A DNA stretch of 64,000 nt from Saccharothrix deserti (GCF_009769385.1 NZ_VKAB01000031.1:1-64000); one strand, 5' to 3'. Shown: positions 47,842-56,476, numbered from the stretch's first letter. Notes: a model not told the origin generated them from the letters alone. Numbers and translations are program-made.

Positions 47842-49010
47842 CCGCGATGTGGACGGCGGGCGCGATCCTGCTCGTCGGCCTGGCCGTGGTGATCACCCTG
47901 TGGCGGACTTCCCACGCCCGCAACGACTTCCTCACCAACGAGCAGCGGATCACGTTCGAGACGCTGCACACGGCGTGGTCCGCCGCCCCGCCGTTGCGCG
48001 CCGGGCTGGTGCCGGAGGCGGCGAAGAAGTCGGCCAAGCACCTGCGGACGTTGTTGGGCACGCCCGCGTTGGCGTTGACCGACGAGACCGAGGTGGTGGC
48101 GTGGGAGGGCGACGGCGACCACCACGCGGCCGAGGCGATGGGCCTGGCCGCCGACGTGTTCGACACCGGCCGCACGCGGGCGTTCGACATCACCTGCTCC
48201 GCGCCCGACTGCCCCGTGCACACGGCCGTCCTCGCGCCGCTGACCGTGGAGGGACGGGTGGTCGGCGTGCTCGCGGCGTACAGCCGGGAGGCGTCGGCGG
48301 GGCTGGTGCGGGCGACGAACGAGGTGGCGCGGTGGGCGTCCGGCCAGTTGGAGCTGGCCGAGCTGGACCGGTCGCGGACCCGGCTGGTGGAGGCGGAGGT
48401 GCGGGCGCTGCGGGCGCAGATCTCGCCGCACTTCATCTACAACTCGCTGTCCGCCATCGCGTCGTACGTGCGCACGGACCCGGAGCGCGCTCGCACGCTG
48501 TTGCTGGACTTCGCCGACTTCACCCGCTACTCGTTCCGCCGGGCGGGCGACTTCACCACGTTGTCGGAGGAGCTGAAGTCGATCGACCAGTACCTGGCGC
48601 TGGAACGGGCCCGGTTCGGCGAACGGCTCAAGGTGACGTTGCAGATCGCGCCCGAGGTGCTGCCGGTGACCGTGCCGTTCCTGTGCCTGCAACCGCTGGT
48701 GGAGAACGCGGTGCGGCACGGCATGGAGGGCAAGGTCGGGCCGGGGCACATCTCGATCCTGGCGGCCGACGCGGGCGAGGAAGCGCACATCACCATCGAG
48801 GACGACGGCATCGGCATGGACCCGGACGCGCTGCGCCGCACGTTGGCCGGTCAGGTCGGTGAGACGGCCGGGATAGGGCTGGGGAACATCGACGAGCGGC
48901 TGCGGCGCTGCTACGGCGACGACTACGGCCTCGTCGTGGAAACGGCGCAGGGCCTCGGGACGAAGATCAGCGTGAGGGTGCCGAAGTACCAGGCGGGCGT
49001 GCACGCCTAG
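47838..49010 (+). CDS. LytS-type sensor histidine kinase
   Basis: A 390-residue kinase with one short N-terminal membrane segment (about 4-22), a GAF-like domain (about 40-165) and the LytS kinase core. The phosphorylated H198 lies in QISPHFIYNSLSAI; N-box LQPLVENAVRHGM and G-box GIGLGNIDERL follow. The GAF part has a C120/C125 pair in ITCSAPDCPVH, common in this group. GTG start overlaps the symporter stop. It should phosphorylate the LytTR regulator of the same operon. Confidence 0.92.
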   Translation: MTAMWTAGAILLVGLAVVITLWRTSHARNDFLTNEQRITFETLHTAWSAAPPLRAGLVPEAAKKSAKHLRTLLGTPALALTDETEVVAWEGDGDHHAAEAMGLAADVFDTGRTRAFDITCSAPDCPVHTAVLAPLTVEGRVVGVLAAYSREASAGLVRATNEVARWASGQLELAELDRSRTRLVEAEVRALRAQISPHFIYNSLSAIASYVRTDPERARTLLLDFADFTRYSFRRAGDFTTLSEELKSIDQYLALERARFGERLKVTLQIAPEVLPVTVPFLCLQPLVENAVRHGMEGKVGPGHISILAADAGEEAHITIEDDGIGMDPDALRRTLAGQVGETAGIGLGNIDERLRRCYGDDYGLVVETAQGLGTKISVRVPKYQAGVHA

Positions 49011-49026
49011 CGTCCTGTCAGGTCGG

Positions 49027-49060
49027 AGCGCTCGACCGGGCACAGCGCTCGACCGGGCAC
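49027..49060. repeat. 17-bp exact tandem duplication after the kinase gene
   Basis: Two adjacent copies of AGCGCTCGACCGGGCAC (49027-49043 and 49044-49060) lie in the gap between the convergent kinase and DUF2332 genes. The second copy ends on the last base of the DUF2332 stop. It parallels the 17-bp duplication at nusB. Confidence 0.85.
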
Positions 49061-50124
49061 TAGGAGTCCGCCAGCCACGCCAGCAAGCGGCCCTGCGACC
49101 AGCAGCGGCCGATGGCCTCGGCGCGCAGAGCCGACCGGTCGGACACCGCCAGGCCGATGATGCTGTGGCCGGAGGCGCGGCGATCGCCGAGTGTCGGTAT
49201 CGTCGGCGCGACTCCGACCCCCTCCGCCGACACCCACGCCACCGCCCGGCCGGCCGCCGCTTCGTCGAGGCGGTGCAGGAAGCGCTGGCGGCTCTCGAGC
49301 GGGAAGCGCGACAGCGCCCACGTCGTGGTGACGACAGGCAGGGCGTCCGCGGGCACACGGGCGAAGGCGTCGGGCAACACCTCGACGGCGTCACCTCGCA
49401 GCAGCAGCGGAGGGGCCGTCGCCGCCAACGCCATCTCCGCTTCGAGCCTCGCGATCCGCTCCAGCTGATCCGGCCACAGGCAGGCGCGCAACCACCGGGC
49501 GTCATCCGCGTCGGTCACGTCGACCGGATCGAGGTCGACGCCGACCCGGGCGACGACCTCGGGCATCGCCCGCGTCGGGATGGGCCGGTCTCCCACGATC
49601 GAAGACGACATCCGCACGGGAGATGACGGGTCGCCCAGCGATTGTCCGTTGCTGTAGGTGATGCCAACGCGATCGACATTGAGATTGAGGCCGGCCGAAC
49701 AGCCCACGTCGATCAGCCCGACCGCATTCGCGCCCACCCGGCGCGCCGCCTCGGCAATGGCCGGGTACAGCACGGCGCAGCGCCCGGTCTCGTTGGTCCG
49801 CGGCTGCCGGCGCACGGCGACGGCCACGACCGAGTCGGTCATTCGCAGCAGCGTGTCGATCGCCGCGCCGGCGGCAGCGTCGCCGTCCGCGGCGGCATAG
49901 GCCGCGGCAAGCGCGGGGGCGCGTCCGGCGAGGGCGAGGTCGTGCAGCGCGGCGAGGATCACCGTGGGGCTCCGCTTGCGCGCAGGCGCCGCCTCGATGG
50001 CGCGCAGCGCCTCGTCGGACTCACTCAGGGCGACGGCGACGCGCTCGTACAGCGGCGATGTCCCGGCGGCGTCGACCTCACCGAAGTGCCGGTACACCTG
50101 AGCGAGTGTGCGGGCCCTACCCAC
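49060..50124 (-). CDS. DUF2332 family protein
   Basis: A 354-residue protein matching DUF2332, a family with a methyltransferase-like core. The SAM-binding-like motif is GLIDVGCSAGLNLNVDR; other conserved parts are LDPVDVTDADDARWLRACLWPD and VVTTTWALSRFP. The reaction is unknown. GTG start at 50124. It lies alone, convergent with the kinase operon. Confidence 0.88.
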   Translation of the reverse strand: MGRARTLAQVYRHFGEVDAAGTSPLYERVAVALSESDEALRAIEAAPARKRSPTVILAALHDLALAGRAPALAAAYAAADGDAAAGAAIDTLLRMTDSVVAVAVRRQPRTNETGRCAVLYPAIAEAARRVGANAVGLIDVGCSAGLNLNVDRVGITYSNGQSLGDPSSPVRMSSSIVGDRPIPTRAMPEVVARVGVDLDPVDVTDADDARWLRACLWPDQLERIARLEAEMALAATAPPLLLRGDAVEVLPDAFARVPADALPVVTTTWALSRFPLESRQRFLHRLDEAAAGRAVAWVSAEGVGVAPTIPTLGDRRASGHSIIGLAVSDRSALRAEAIGRCWSQGRLLAWLADS

Positions 50125-50211
50125 GGGGTACGGCGCTTCCTGCGGTCGGCCACGGCATCCCGACGATTCCAGCCATTGGAACGAGACCCCGCGATCAACC
50201 GGTCAGGCGAT

Positions 50212-50472
50212 TCAGGCCGCGACCACGTCGTCCAGGCCGAGGGCCAGGGCCGCCACGCCGGCGTTGGTGAGGCGGGCGGGCGCCCGGTGACCGGGCGCGA
50301 CAGGGGTTGCCGCTTCGATGAGGCCCGCGTGCACGAGGGCGCGCGCGGTGGTCGGGTCGCAGAACGGCAGACCGTCCACGCGGACGTCGGGCTCGGCGCT
50401 GCGGGTCAGGTCGACCCGGTTCGCGGCAGTCGCTCTCAACAGGGCGACTTCGCGTCTGGACAGCTCCTTCAT
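50212..50472 (-). CDS. Small hypothetical protein, possible winged helix
   Basis: An 86-residue protein of unknown function. Its pattern (MKELSRREVALLRATAANRV, then TTARALVHAGLIEA and PARLTNAGVAALAL) resembles a small winged-helix domain. ATG at 50472 is chosen because GGAGG lies eight bases upstream. It is preceded by the transposase-like gene and followed by the DUF2332 gene, both on the same strand. Confidence 0.65.
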   Translation of the reverse strand: MKELSRREVALLRATAANRVDLTRSAEPDVRVDGLPFCDPTTARALVHAGLIEAATPVAPGHRAPARLTNAGVAALALGLDDVVAA

Positions 50473-50564
50473 GAGTAACACCTCCATTGGGACGAACGGC
50501 GCAGGGAACGTCCCGGTTCACATTTACAGGGACGTCCGAAGACCCACGCCGTTGCCCTGACCGT

Positions 50565-51137
50565 TCAGCCCGCGGCTCGGGCGCCGCGTCGTTCCGCCGC
50601 TTCCAGCACCAGCCGCAGCCACTCCGCGTCGTCCGCCGCGCCTTCCATCGCCACCCGGCGCAGCCGCAGCCACAGCCCGGCCTCGCTCCACTCCTGGAAC
50701 CGCCGGTGCACGGTCGGCACGGTCACGCCGAACGTCGGCGGCAGGTGCCGCCACGCGCAACCGCTGGTCAGCACGAACACGATCGCGGTGAAGATGGCCC
50801 GGTCCGACACCCGGCCGCGTCCGCCGCCCTGGCGGCGCACCTTCGCGGGCGGGATCAGCGGCTCGACCACGGCCCACAGCGACGGCGGCACCAGGCGCAC
50901 GGCCAGCTGCTCGATCACGTCGGCGTGCGGCGGTCGGGGAGGCGTTTCCGGCGCCCGGCGCACCCACGGCTCCTGGCGCTGGGCGTCACCGCGCTGGCGG
51001 GCGCGCAGCAACATGGCCAGGGCGTCGTCGGTGCGCCTGGGCGCGACCGCGGGGTGCGTGTGCTGCTGCACCTGGCGGGCGATCTCCGCGCCCACCGTTC
51101 GACCGAACGGCTGCGCAGGTCGTACGTAGTTGGTCAT
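50565..51137 (-). CDS. Transposase-like protein with only the IS5-type N-terminal domain
   Basis: A 190-residue protein whose C-terminal half (about 80-165) is the DUF4096-type DNA-binding domain of IS5-family transposases (LWAVVEPLIPP, TAIVFVLTSGCAWRHLPP, VHRRFQEWSEAGLW). No DDE catalytic region follows; the frame ends about 30 residues later. An extra 80-residue basic N-terminal part precedes it. ATG at 51137 has GGAGG upstream, so it looks like an expressed gene rather than debris. No IS ends were found. Confidence 0.7.
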   Translation of the reverse strand: MTNYVRPAQPFGRTVGAEIARQVQQHTHPAVAPRRTDDALAMLLRARQRGDAQRQEPWVRRAPETPPRPPHADVIEQLAVRLVPPSLWAVVEPLIPPAKVRRQGGGRGRVSDRAIFTAIVFVLTSGCAWRHLPPTFGVTVPTVHRRFQEWSEAGLWLRLRRVAMEGAADDAEWLRLVLEAAERRGARAAG

Positions 51138-51345
51138 CAGGTCCTCCGCCCAGGACGTCGTGATGCCCATCACGCTAGGAACACGGACGCTCCCTGGTAA
51201 GGGAACGCGCGACGAACGGGAGTGGTCCAGCGTCACGCGGACACCCGTGTTCCGCCGAACGGCTCCACAGGAGCGACGAGCGGATGAACGGTCATGTGAG
51301 CGCTAACTTTCCCGAGACCGCAATCGCCCGGATACGCTCGGTCGT

Positions 51346-52191
51346 GTGACGACTCCGCCGCGACTCCTCGCCACCAGCGACCTGCACGTGACTTACCAGC
51401 AGAACCGCGACATCGTCGAAGCGATCCGGCCGCACTCCCCCGACGACTGGCTGATCGTCGCGGGCGACGTGGCGGAGAAGTTCGACGACATCGAGTGGGC
51501 GCTTGGCGTGCTGCGCGGCCGGTTCGCCAAGGTGGTCTGGTCGCCGGGCAACCACGAGCTGTGGACCACGAAGGACGACCCGGCGCAGGCACGCGGCGAG
51601 ATGCGCTACAAGCAGCTGGTGGAGCTGTGCCGGAGCATCGACGTGCTCACGCCCGAGGACGAGTTCGCGGTGTTCGAGGGTGCCGGCGGGCCGGTGGCGG
51701 TGGCGCCGCTGTTCACACTGTACGACTACACGTTCCGGCCGGCGGGCACGACGGACAAGGCGTCCGCGCTGGCCGTCGCCCAGGAGGCCGGCGTCATCTG
51801 CACCGACGAGTACTTCCTGCACCCGGACCCGTACCCGAGCCGTGAGGCGTGGTGCGCGGCGCGGCTCGAGGAGACCGAGCGGCGGTTGCTCTCCGTCGAA
51901 CCTGCGTTGCGCACGGTGCTGATCAACCACTGGCCCCTCGTGCGCGATCCCACGTTCATCCTGCGGTATCCCGAATTCGCCTTGTGGTGCGGCACCGAGC
52001 GGACCGCGGACTGGCACCTGCGGTTCCGCGCGGCGGTGATGGTCTACGGGCACCTGCACATCCCGCGCACGATCCGCAAGGACGGCGTCCGCTTCGACGA
52101 GGTGTCGCTCGGCTACCCGCGGGAGTGGCAGCCGCGCGGCTGGACCGCGGCGCCGCTGCTGGACGTGCTGCGTGAGGGGGACGCCCGGTGA
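51346..52191 (+). CDS. Metallophosphoesterase, PptH-like (phosphopantetheinyl hydrolase)
   Basis: A 281-residue calcineurin-type phosphoesterase. Motifs: LATSDLHVTY, VAGDVAEKFDD, WSPGNHELW (GNHE), NHWPL and YGHLHIPRT. Its stop overlaps the start of a PptT-like phosphopantetheinyl transferase. In M. tuberculosis the same pair encodes PptH, which removes phosphopantetheine from carrier proteins, and PptT. That link supports the function. GTG start 51346 lacks a ribosome binding site and lies 9 bases after TACGCT, so the mRNA may be leaderless. Confidence 0.88.
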   Translation: MTTPPRLLATSDLHVTYQQNRDIVEAIRPHSPDDWLIVAGDVAEKFDDIEWALGVLRGRFAKVVWSPGNHELWTTKDDPAQARGEMRYKQLVELCRSIDVLTPEDEFAVFEGAGGPVAVAPLFTLYDYTFRPAGTTDKASALAVAQEAGVICTDEYFLHPDPYPSREAWCAARLEETERRLLSVEPALRTVLINHWPLVRDPTFILRYPEFALWCGTERTADWHLRFRAAVMVYGHLHIPRTIRKDGVRFDEVSLGYPREWQPRGWTAAPLLDVLREGDAR

Positions 52192-52847
52192 TCACCGACC
52201 TGCTCGCACCCCCGGTGTCGGCGTTCGAGGTCTTCGGCGACCCGGACACCGTGGTCCTGTTCCCCGAAGAGGAGGAACACATCGCGCGATCGGTGGACAA
52301 GAGGAAGAAGGAGTTCACCACCGGGCGGCACTGCGCGCGCACGGCGCTGGCGGCCCTCGGGTACCCGCCCGTGCCGCTGCTGCCCGGACCGAAGCGCGAG
52401 CCGTCGTGGCCGGCAGGGGTCGTCGGCAGCATCACGCACTGCAAGGGCTACCGCGCGGCGGCCGTGGGCCGGACCTCGGACGTGTGGACCATCGGTATCG
52501 ACGCCGAGCCGAACGAGCCGACGCCGTCCGGGGTGCTGGAGGCCATCGCGGTGCCCGGCGAACTGGCCCGGATGGGCGAGCTGAGGGCGTCCGGCGACAA
52601 GGTGGCGTGGGACCGGCTGCTGTTCAGCGCGAAGGAATCCGTCTACAAAGCGTGGTTCCCGCTGGCGCGGACGTGGCTGGGGTTCGAGGATGCGGAGGTG
52701 GCCATCAACCCGGACGACGGCACGTTCACCGCGAGGATCCTCGTCGAGGCGCCGGTGGTGGACGGCGTGGCGTTGGACGGGTTCACCGGTCGCTGGCTCG
52801 CGCGGGAGGGGTTTGTGGTGACCGCGATCGCGGTACCCGCGCGCTGA
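52188..52847 (+). CDS. pptT: 4'-Phosphopantetheinyl transferase (PptT/Sfp-type)
   Basis: A 219-residue Sfp-type transferase that activates carrier proteins of polyketide, peptide and fatty-acid-like synthases with CoA. Motifs: RHCARTALAALG, SITHCKGYRAAAV, the Mg-binding WTIGIDAEP and FSAKESVYKAWFPL. GTG start overlaps the metallophosphoesterase stop. It may serve many pathways; the NIS siderophore here needs no carrier protein. Confidence 0.94.
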   Translation: MITDLLAPPVSAFEVFGDPDTVVLFPEEEEHIARSVDKRKKEFTTGRHCARTALAALGYPPVPLLPGPKREPSWPAGVVGSITHCKGYRAAAVGRTSDVWTIGIDAEPNEPTPSGVLEAIAVPGELARMGELRASGDKVAWDRLLFSAKESVYKAWFPLARTWLGFEDAEVAINPDDGTFTARILVEAPVVDGVALDGFTGRWLAREGFVVTAIAVPAR

Positions 52848-52875
52848 TGATCAAGGCTGGAAGGCGGCGGCGGTT

Positions 52876-54354
52876 ATGGGCGACGAGGTCGGGCGACAGG
52901 AGTTCACCCGCGACGACCGCACGCGGTACCGCACCAAGGTGCGTCGCTGCCTGGACGTGTTCGCCCGGATGCTGAAGGAGTCGCGGTTCGAGTTCGACCG
53001 GCCGACGACCGGGCTGGAGATCGAGCTCAACCTGGTCGACGACGCGGGCGACCCGGCGATGCGCAACGCCGAGGCGTTGGCGGCCATCGCCGACCCGGAT
53101 TTCGTGACCGAACTCGGCCAGTGGAACCTGGAGATCAACGTCGCGCCCCGGCTGCTGACCGGCGGCGGGGTCACGGCCTTCGAGGAGGTCGTGCGGAGGT
53201 CGTTGAACGAGGCCGAGCACAAGGCGCGCGGCGTGGACGCGCACATGGTGATGATCGGGATCCTGCCGACGTTGCAGCCCAAGCACCTGGCCGTGACCGC
53301 GCTGTCCGGGAACCCGCGGTACGCGTTGTTGAACGAACAGGTGCTGGCGGCGCGCGGCGAGGACATCCAGATCGCGATCAGCGGGGTCGAGCGGTTGCAG
53401 ATGACCGCGGACTCGATCGTGCCGGAGGGCGCGTGCACGAGCACGCAGTTCCACCTGCAGGTGTCGCCGGACTCGTTCGCGGCGTACTGGAACGCGGCGC
53501 AGGCGATCGCGGGCGTGCAGGTCGCGGTCGGCGCCAACTCGCCGTTTTTACTGGGCAAGGAGCTGTGGCGGGAGACCCGGATCGCGTTGTTCCAGCAGGC
53601 CACGGACACGCGCAGCGACGAGCTGAAGGAGCAGGGCGTCCGGCCGCGGGTGTGGTTCGGGGAGCGGTGGATCACGTCGATCTTCGACCTGTTCGAGGAG
53701 AACGTGCGGTACTTCCCGGCGTTGCTGCCGATCTGCGACGAGGAAGACCCTTTGCAGGTGCTGGAGCGGGGTGACACGCCGGCGCTGGCCGAGCTGCGGT
53801 TGCACAACGGCACCATCTACCGGTGGAACCGGCCGGTGTACGACGTGGTGCGGGACCAGCCGCACCTGCGGGTGGAGAACCGGACGTTGCCGGCGGGGCC
53901 GACGGTGGTCGACATGCTGGCGAACGGGGCGTTCTACTACGGGCTGGTGCGGATGCTGGCCGAGGAGGAACGGCCGGTGTGGTCGCAGATGTCGTTCAGC
54001 GCGGCGGAGGAGAACTTCACGGCCGGTGCGCGGGCGGGGATCGACGCGCAGGTGTACTGGCCGGGGCTGGGCACCGTGCCGGTGGCGGAGCTGGTGCTGC
54101 GCCGCCTGCTGCCGCTGGCGCACGAGGGGCTGGTGCGGCTGAAGGTCGACACGGCCGAGCGGGAGCGGCTGCTCGGGGTGATCGAGCAGCGGTGCCTGAC
54201 CGGCGTGAACGGCGCGACCTGGCAGGCCCGGTCGTTCCACCACCACTACGACCACACGGCACTGGACCGGCCGGAGGCGTTGCGGCGGATGCTGCGTTCG
54301 TACCGGGACCTCATGCACACCAACGAGCCCGTGCACACCTGGCCGGTGTCCTGA
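52876..54354 (+). CDS. GCS2-family glutamate-cysteine ligase-like protein
   Basis: A 492-residue ATP-grasp-like carboxylate-amine ligase of the GCS2 family. Visible family parts are TTGLEIELNLVDD (about 45-57), WNLEINVAPRLL, HMVMIGILPTLQPKHL and RVENRTLPAGPT. Such proteins form gamma-glutamyl amides; EgtA and GshA relatives are known but this form is often unassigned. Start ATG 52876 lies 28 bases after pptT on the same strand and may be co-transcribed. Confidence 0.85.
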   Translation: MGDEVGRQEFTRDDRTRYRTKVRRCLDVFARMLKESRFEFDRPTTGLEIELNLVDDAGDPAMRNAEALAAIADPDFVTELGQWNLEINVAPRLLTGGGVTAFEEVVRRSLNEAEHKARGVDAHMVMIGILPTLQPKHLAVTALSGNPRYALLNEQVLAARGEDIQIAISGVERLQMTADSIVPEGACTSTQFHLQVSPDSFAAYWNAAQAIAGVQVAVGANSPFLLGKELWRETRIALFQQATDTRSDELKEQGVRPRVWFGERWITSIFDLFEENVRYFPALLPICDEEDPLQVLERGDTPALAELRLHNGTIYRWNRPVYDVVRDQPHLRVENRTLPAGPTVVDMLANGAFYYGLVRMLAEEERPVWSQMSFSAAEENFTAGARAGIDAQVYWPGLGTVPVAELVLRRLLPLAHEGLVRLKVDTAERERLLGVIEQRCLTGVNGATWQARSFHHHYDHTALDRPEALRRMLRSYRDLMHTNEPVHTWPVS

Positions 54355-54361
54355 GGAGGCT

Positions 54362-54784
54362 TCAGCGCGTCGACAGCGGGACCCTGCGGAGGTGCGTGCT
54401 CGCGTTCCACGCCGACACCAACCCCGGCAGCAGCACGTGCCACGGCAGGCGGGCCAGCACGTCCCGCCGCACGGCGAGCACGATCCGCCCCGACGTGCCG
54501 CCGTCGAACCACACCACCCGTAACGGCGCGTCGCCCGGCACGTCCTCCTGCCCGGCACCTCCCAGGGCGGCATCCTCAAGGGCGGTATCGGACTGCGACA
54601 CCACCCTGCGGACGCAGGACTCGGCCGTGAACCCGTCCGACCGCAGCACCTCGTGCCGCACGAACAGGGACCTCACGGCGGCGACCAACCGTCGCTCACC
54701 CAGATCCGCGCGCACCTGCAACGTCATGGACTCGTACCCGGCGATCGGGACAGACCGTGTGGACACGCGGAAGCCTTCCGTCAT
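54362..54784 (-). CDS. Iron-box-controlled mini condensation-domain-like protein
   Basis: A 140-residue protein that resembles the N-terminal half of NRPS condensation domains: LVAAVRSLFVRHEVLRSDGF matches the early C-domain helix, and GDAPLRVVWFDGG the strand before the active site. The HHxxxDG motif is absent; the matching area reads VRRDVLARLPWH, so it cannot catalyse condensation. ATG 54784 begins two bases from an iron box and has no ribosome binding site, so the transcript may be leaderless. Function unknown, probably tied to iron limitation. Confidence 0.7.
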   Translation of the reverse strand: MTEGFRVSTRSVPIAGYESMTLQVRADLGERRLVAAVRSLFVRHEVLRSDGFTAESCVRRVVSQSDTALEDAALGGAGQEDVPGDAPLRVVWFDGGTSGRIVLAVRRDVLARLPWHVLLPGLVSAWNASTHLRRVPLSTR

Positions 54785-54786
54785 AG

Positions 54787-54805
54787 TTAGGTAACCCTAA
54801 CTTAG
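54787..54805 (-). promoter_or_regulatory. Iron box upstream of the mini condensation-like gene
   Basis: Read on the plus strand, TTAGGTAACCCTAACTTAG matches the 19-bp iron box at 14 positions. It covers the possible -10 (TAGGGT on the minus strand) and ends two bases before the start codon. It overlaps the stop of the decayed amidase gene. Confidence 0.82.
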
Positions 54806-55354
54806 CACTCCGGCGTCGGTCCGCGGACGATCTGGGCGAACTCCTGCGGCGATCGGGGTGTGTGGGCGATCACGGGCGACGGAGGCGGGCCTGCTCGCTC
54901 TCCGCCGCCGCGCGATCGGTGCCTGAGCCTCGGGGGGCCGAGCCGCCCCGCCGCCGGTCCGTCCAGCGTGTTCAGCTCCGACACCACGGCGTCCTGGGAC
55001 AGTCGCAGTTCGTACTCGACCGTGTCGTGGGCCAGCGACACGAACGCGGCGCTGCGACCGGTCTCCCGTCCACCGGGGCACGTGGCGATGGAGCGCCAGT
55101 CGCTCCAACCCGCACTCGTCCGGACCCGGATCCCGCCGGTGGCGGTGCCCAGGACGCTCAGGTGCGTCGGCGTCACCTCGCCGGCCTCCAAGCGGTGCGT
55201 TCCGGAGCCGAGTGCCCTGGCGCGGTGCAGGGTTTCCGGCAGCACCCGTTCTTCGGCGGCGGTCGCGGTTTCCCGCCCGACCGCGACCGCCGCCGACCGC
55301 TGCGGCGACCCCGAGCCCGCCCTTGACCGCCATCCGTCGCGACAGCACCGGCAT
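54802..55354 (-). pseudogene. Decayed N-acetylmuramoyl-L-alanine amidase-like gene (frameshifted, truncated)
   Basis: The 5' part begins at ATG 55354 with GGGGAAG upstream and encodes a Tat-like signal (LSRRMAVKGGLGVAAAVG). The reading frame must then change near 55270-55300 to continue as ETATAAEERVLPETLH, VLGTATGGIRVRTSAGWSDW and SLAHDTVEYELRLSQDAV, typical of the N-terminal region of secreted actinobacterial amidases. It stops before any amidase/PGRP catalytic domain. So it looks like a frameshifted and shortened remnant; a sequencing error at the shift is possible. Confidence 0.6.
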
Positions 55355-55510
55355 GCGTCTTCCCCGTTCACTCGAATGCGCTCTTGCGCATCGCATGGCG
55401 GGTCTGAACGGACCAGTGGCCGCTGGGCTGAACATCCGCATTTTGCGGAAACTTCCCGTGCCGAATCGGCTCCGGTCGACGGCGGTGCGGCCAGTACGAC
55501 GGCGGTGCGG

Positions 55511-55918
55511 CTAGTAGTCGTCGCCGCCGAAGAACGTCTCCTCCAACCGGTCCGCCGTGCCCGCGAGCAGCGCCAGCGGTTCGGTGAACTCGTGGATGTC
55601 CAGGTCCACCAACGGCAACGAGTGCCGCAGCACGACGTGGTCCCCCATGATCGCCGCGCCGCACGCGATGGTCGAGTTGCCGACCTCGGTGAGGAACGCG
55701 TGCAGGTCCACGCTCGTCGCCAGCCCGATCGGCGACGCGATCTGCACCCACTCGTGCAGCTTGTCGAGCACTTCGCGGACCAGGATGACTACCTGGGTCC
55801 GCTCGTCGTCCTCGTCGAACTGCTCGAAGTTGAACAGGATCCGGATCTCGTCCTCGTTCTCCGAGATCACGTCATAGGTGTCGTGCACGTATGCGGCGAG
55901 GTCGCCCCAAGTGGCCAT
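55511..55918 (-). CDS. YbjN/CesT-like small acidic protein
   Basis: A 135-residue acidic protein. Its pattern (RILFNFEQFDEDDERTQVVILVRE, then STIACGAAIMGDHVVLRHSL, read as separate strands) resembles the YbjN/type III chaperone-like fold widespread in actinobacteria. No function is known. ATG start at 55918. It ends 4 bp from the TetR gene on the same strand and may be co-transcribed with it. Confidence 0.75.
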   Translation of the reverse strand: MATWGDLAAYVHDTYDVISENEDEIRILFNFEQFDEDDERTQVVILVREVLDKLHEWVQIASPIGLATSVDLHAFLTEVGNSTIACGAAIMGDHVVLRHSLPLVDLDIHEFTEPLALLAGTADRLEETFFGGDDY

Positions 55919-55922
55919 GCGA

Positions 55923-56471
55923 TCACCCTACGGGCGCGACGGCCGCCCACACCGCATCCCCGACCAGATCCGCCGCCACGTCCAGGTCGAGACCACCCAT
56001 CAGGTAACGCCGGGCGCACTCGTGCGCGGGACCCATCACCACGGGGTCCAGCGCCCACAACGGAACCTCGCGCAGCTCGCCCGCCGCCATCCGGGCCGCG
56101 AACCAGCGCGCGACCGGCTCGAACACCTCCGCCTTCACGGCGGGATCGGCGGTCGACGGCGCGCCGTACAGGAACCGGGCCCGGCCGGGGTGCTCGACGA
56201 CCCACCCCAGGTACCGCGCCACCACCGCCCGCACGGCCTTCTCCGCGTCGCCGACGTCCAGCGCGGGGATCATCGCGGCGACGCAGTGCGCGAAGCTCTC
56301 CCCGTGCAGCACGGCGAACAGCCCGGCCCGGCTGCCGAAGTGGTGGTAGACGCTGCCGTTGGAGACGCCGGAACGGGCGGTCAACGCGCTGATCGTGACC
56401 GCGTCCAGCCCTCCCTCGTCGACCAGCGCGAGCGCCGCGTCCAGCACAGCCCGCTGCCCCGTCGATCTCAC
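55923..56471 (-). CDS. TetR/AcrR-family regulator
   Basis: A 182-residue repressor. The N-terminal helix-turn-helix reads TISALTARSGVSNGSVYHHFGSR, about residues 26-48 (motif core GVSNGSVYHHF). The ligand domain is typical of small TetR proteins. GTG start at 56471. It diverges from an acyl-CoA synthetase gene over a 47-bp region containing a palindromic operator, so it likely controls that gene in response to a fatty acid or acyl-CoA. Confidence 0.92.
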   Translation of the reverse strand: MRSTGQRAVLDAALALVDEGGLDAVTISALTARSGVSNGSVYHHFGSRAGLFAVLHGESFAHCVAAMIPALDVGDAEKAVRAVVARYLGWVVEHPGRARFLYGAPSTADPAVKAEVFEPVARWFAARMAAGELREVPLWALDPVVMGPAHECARRYLMGGLDLDVAADLVGDAVWAAVAPVG

Positions 56472-56476
56472 CGCGT

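Noticed and set aside
46063-49505. Long minus-strand frames opposite the symporter and kinase genes
   Set aside because: No domains, Arg/His/Gln-rich, fully covered by well-supported genes on the other strand.
50565-51346. Complete IS5-family insertion sequence
   Set aside because: No DDE region, no terminal repeats flanking the gene and no target duplication seen.
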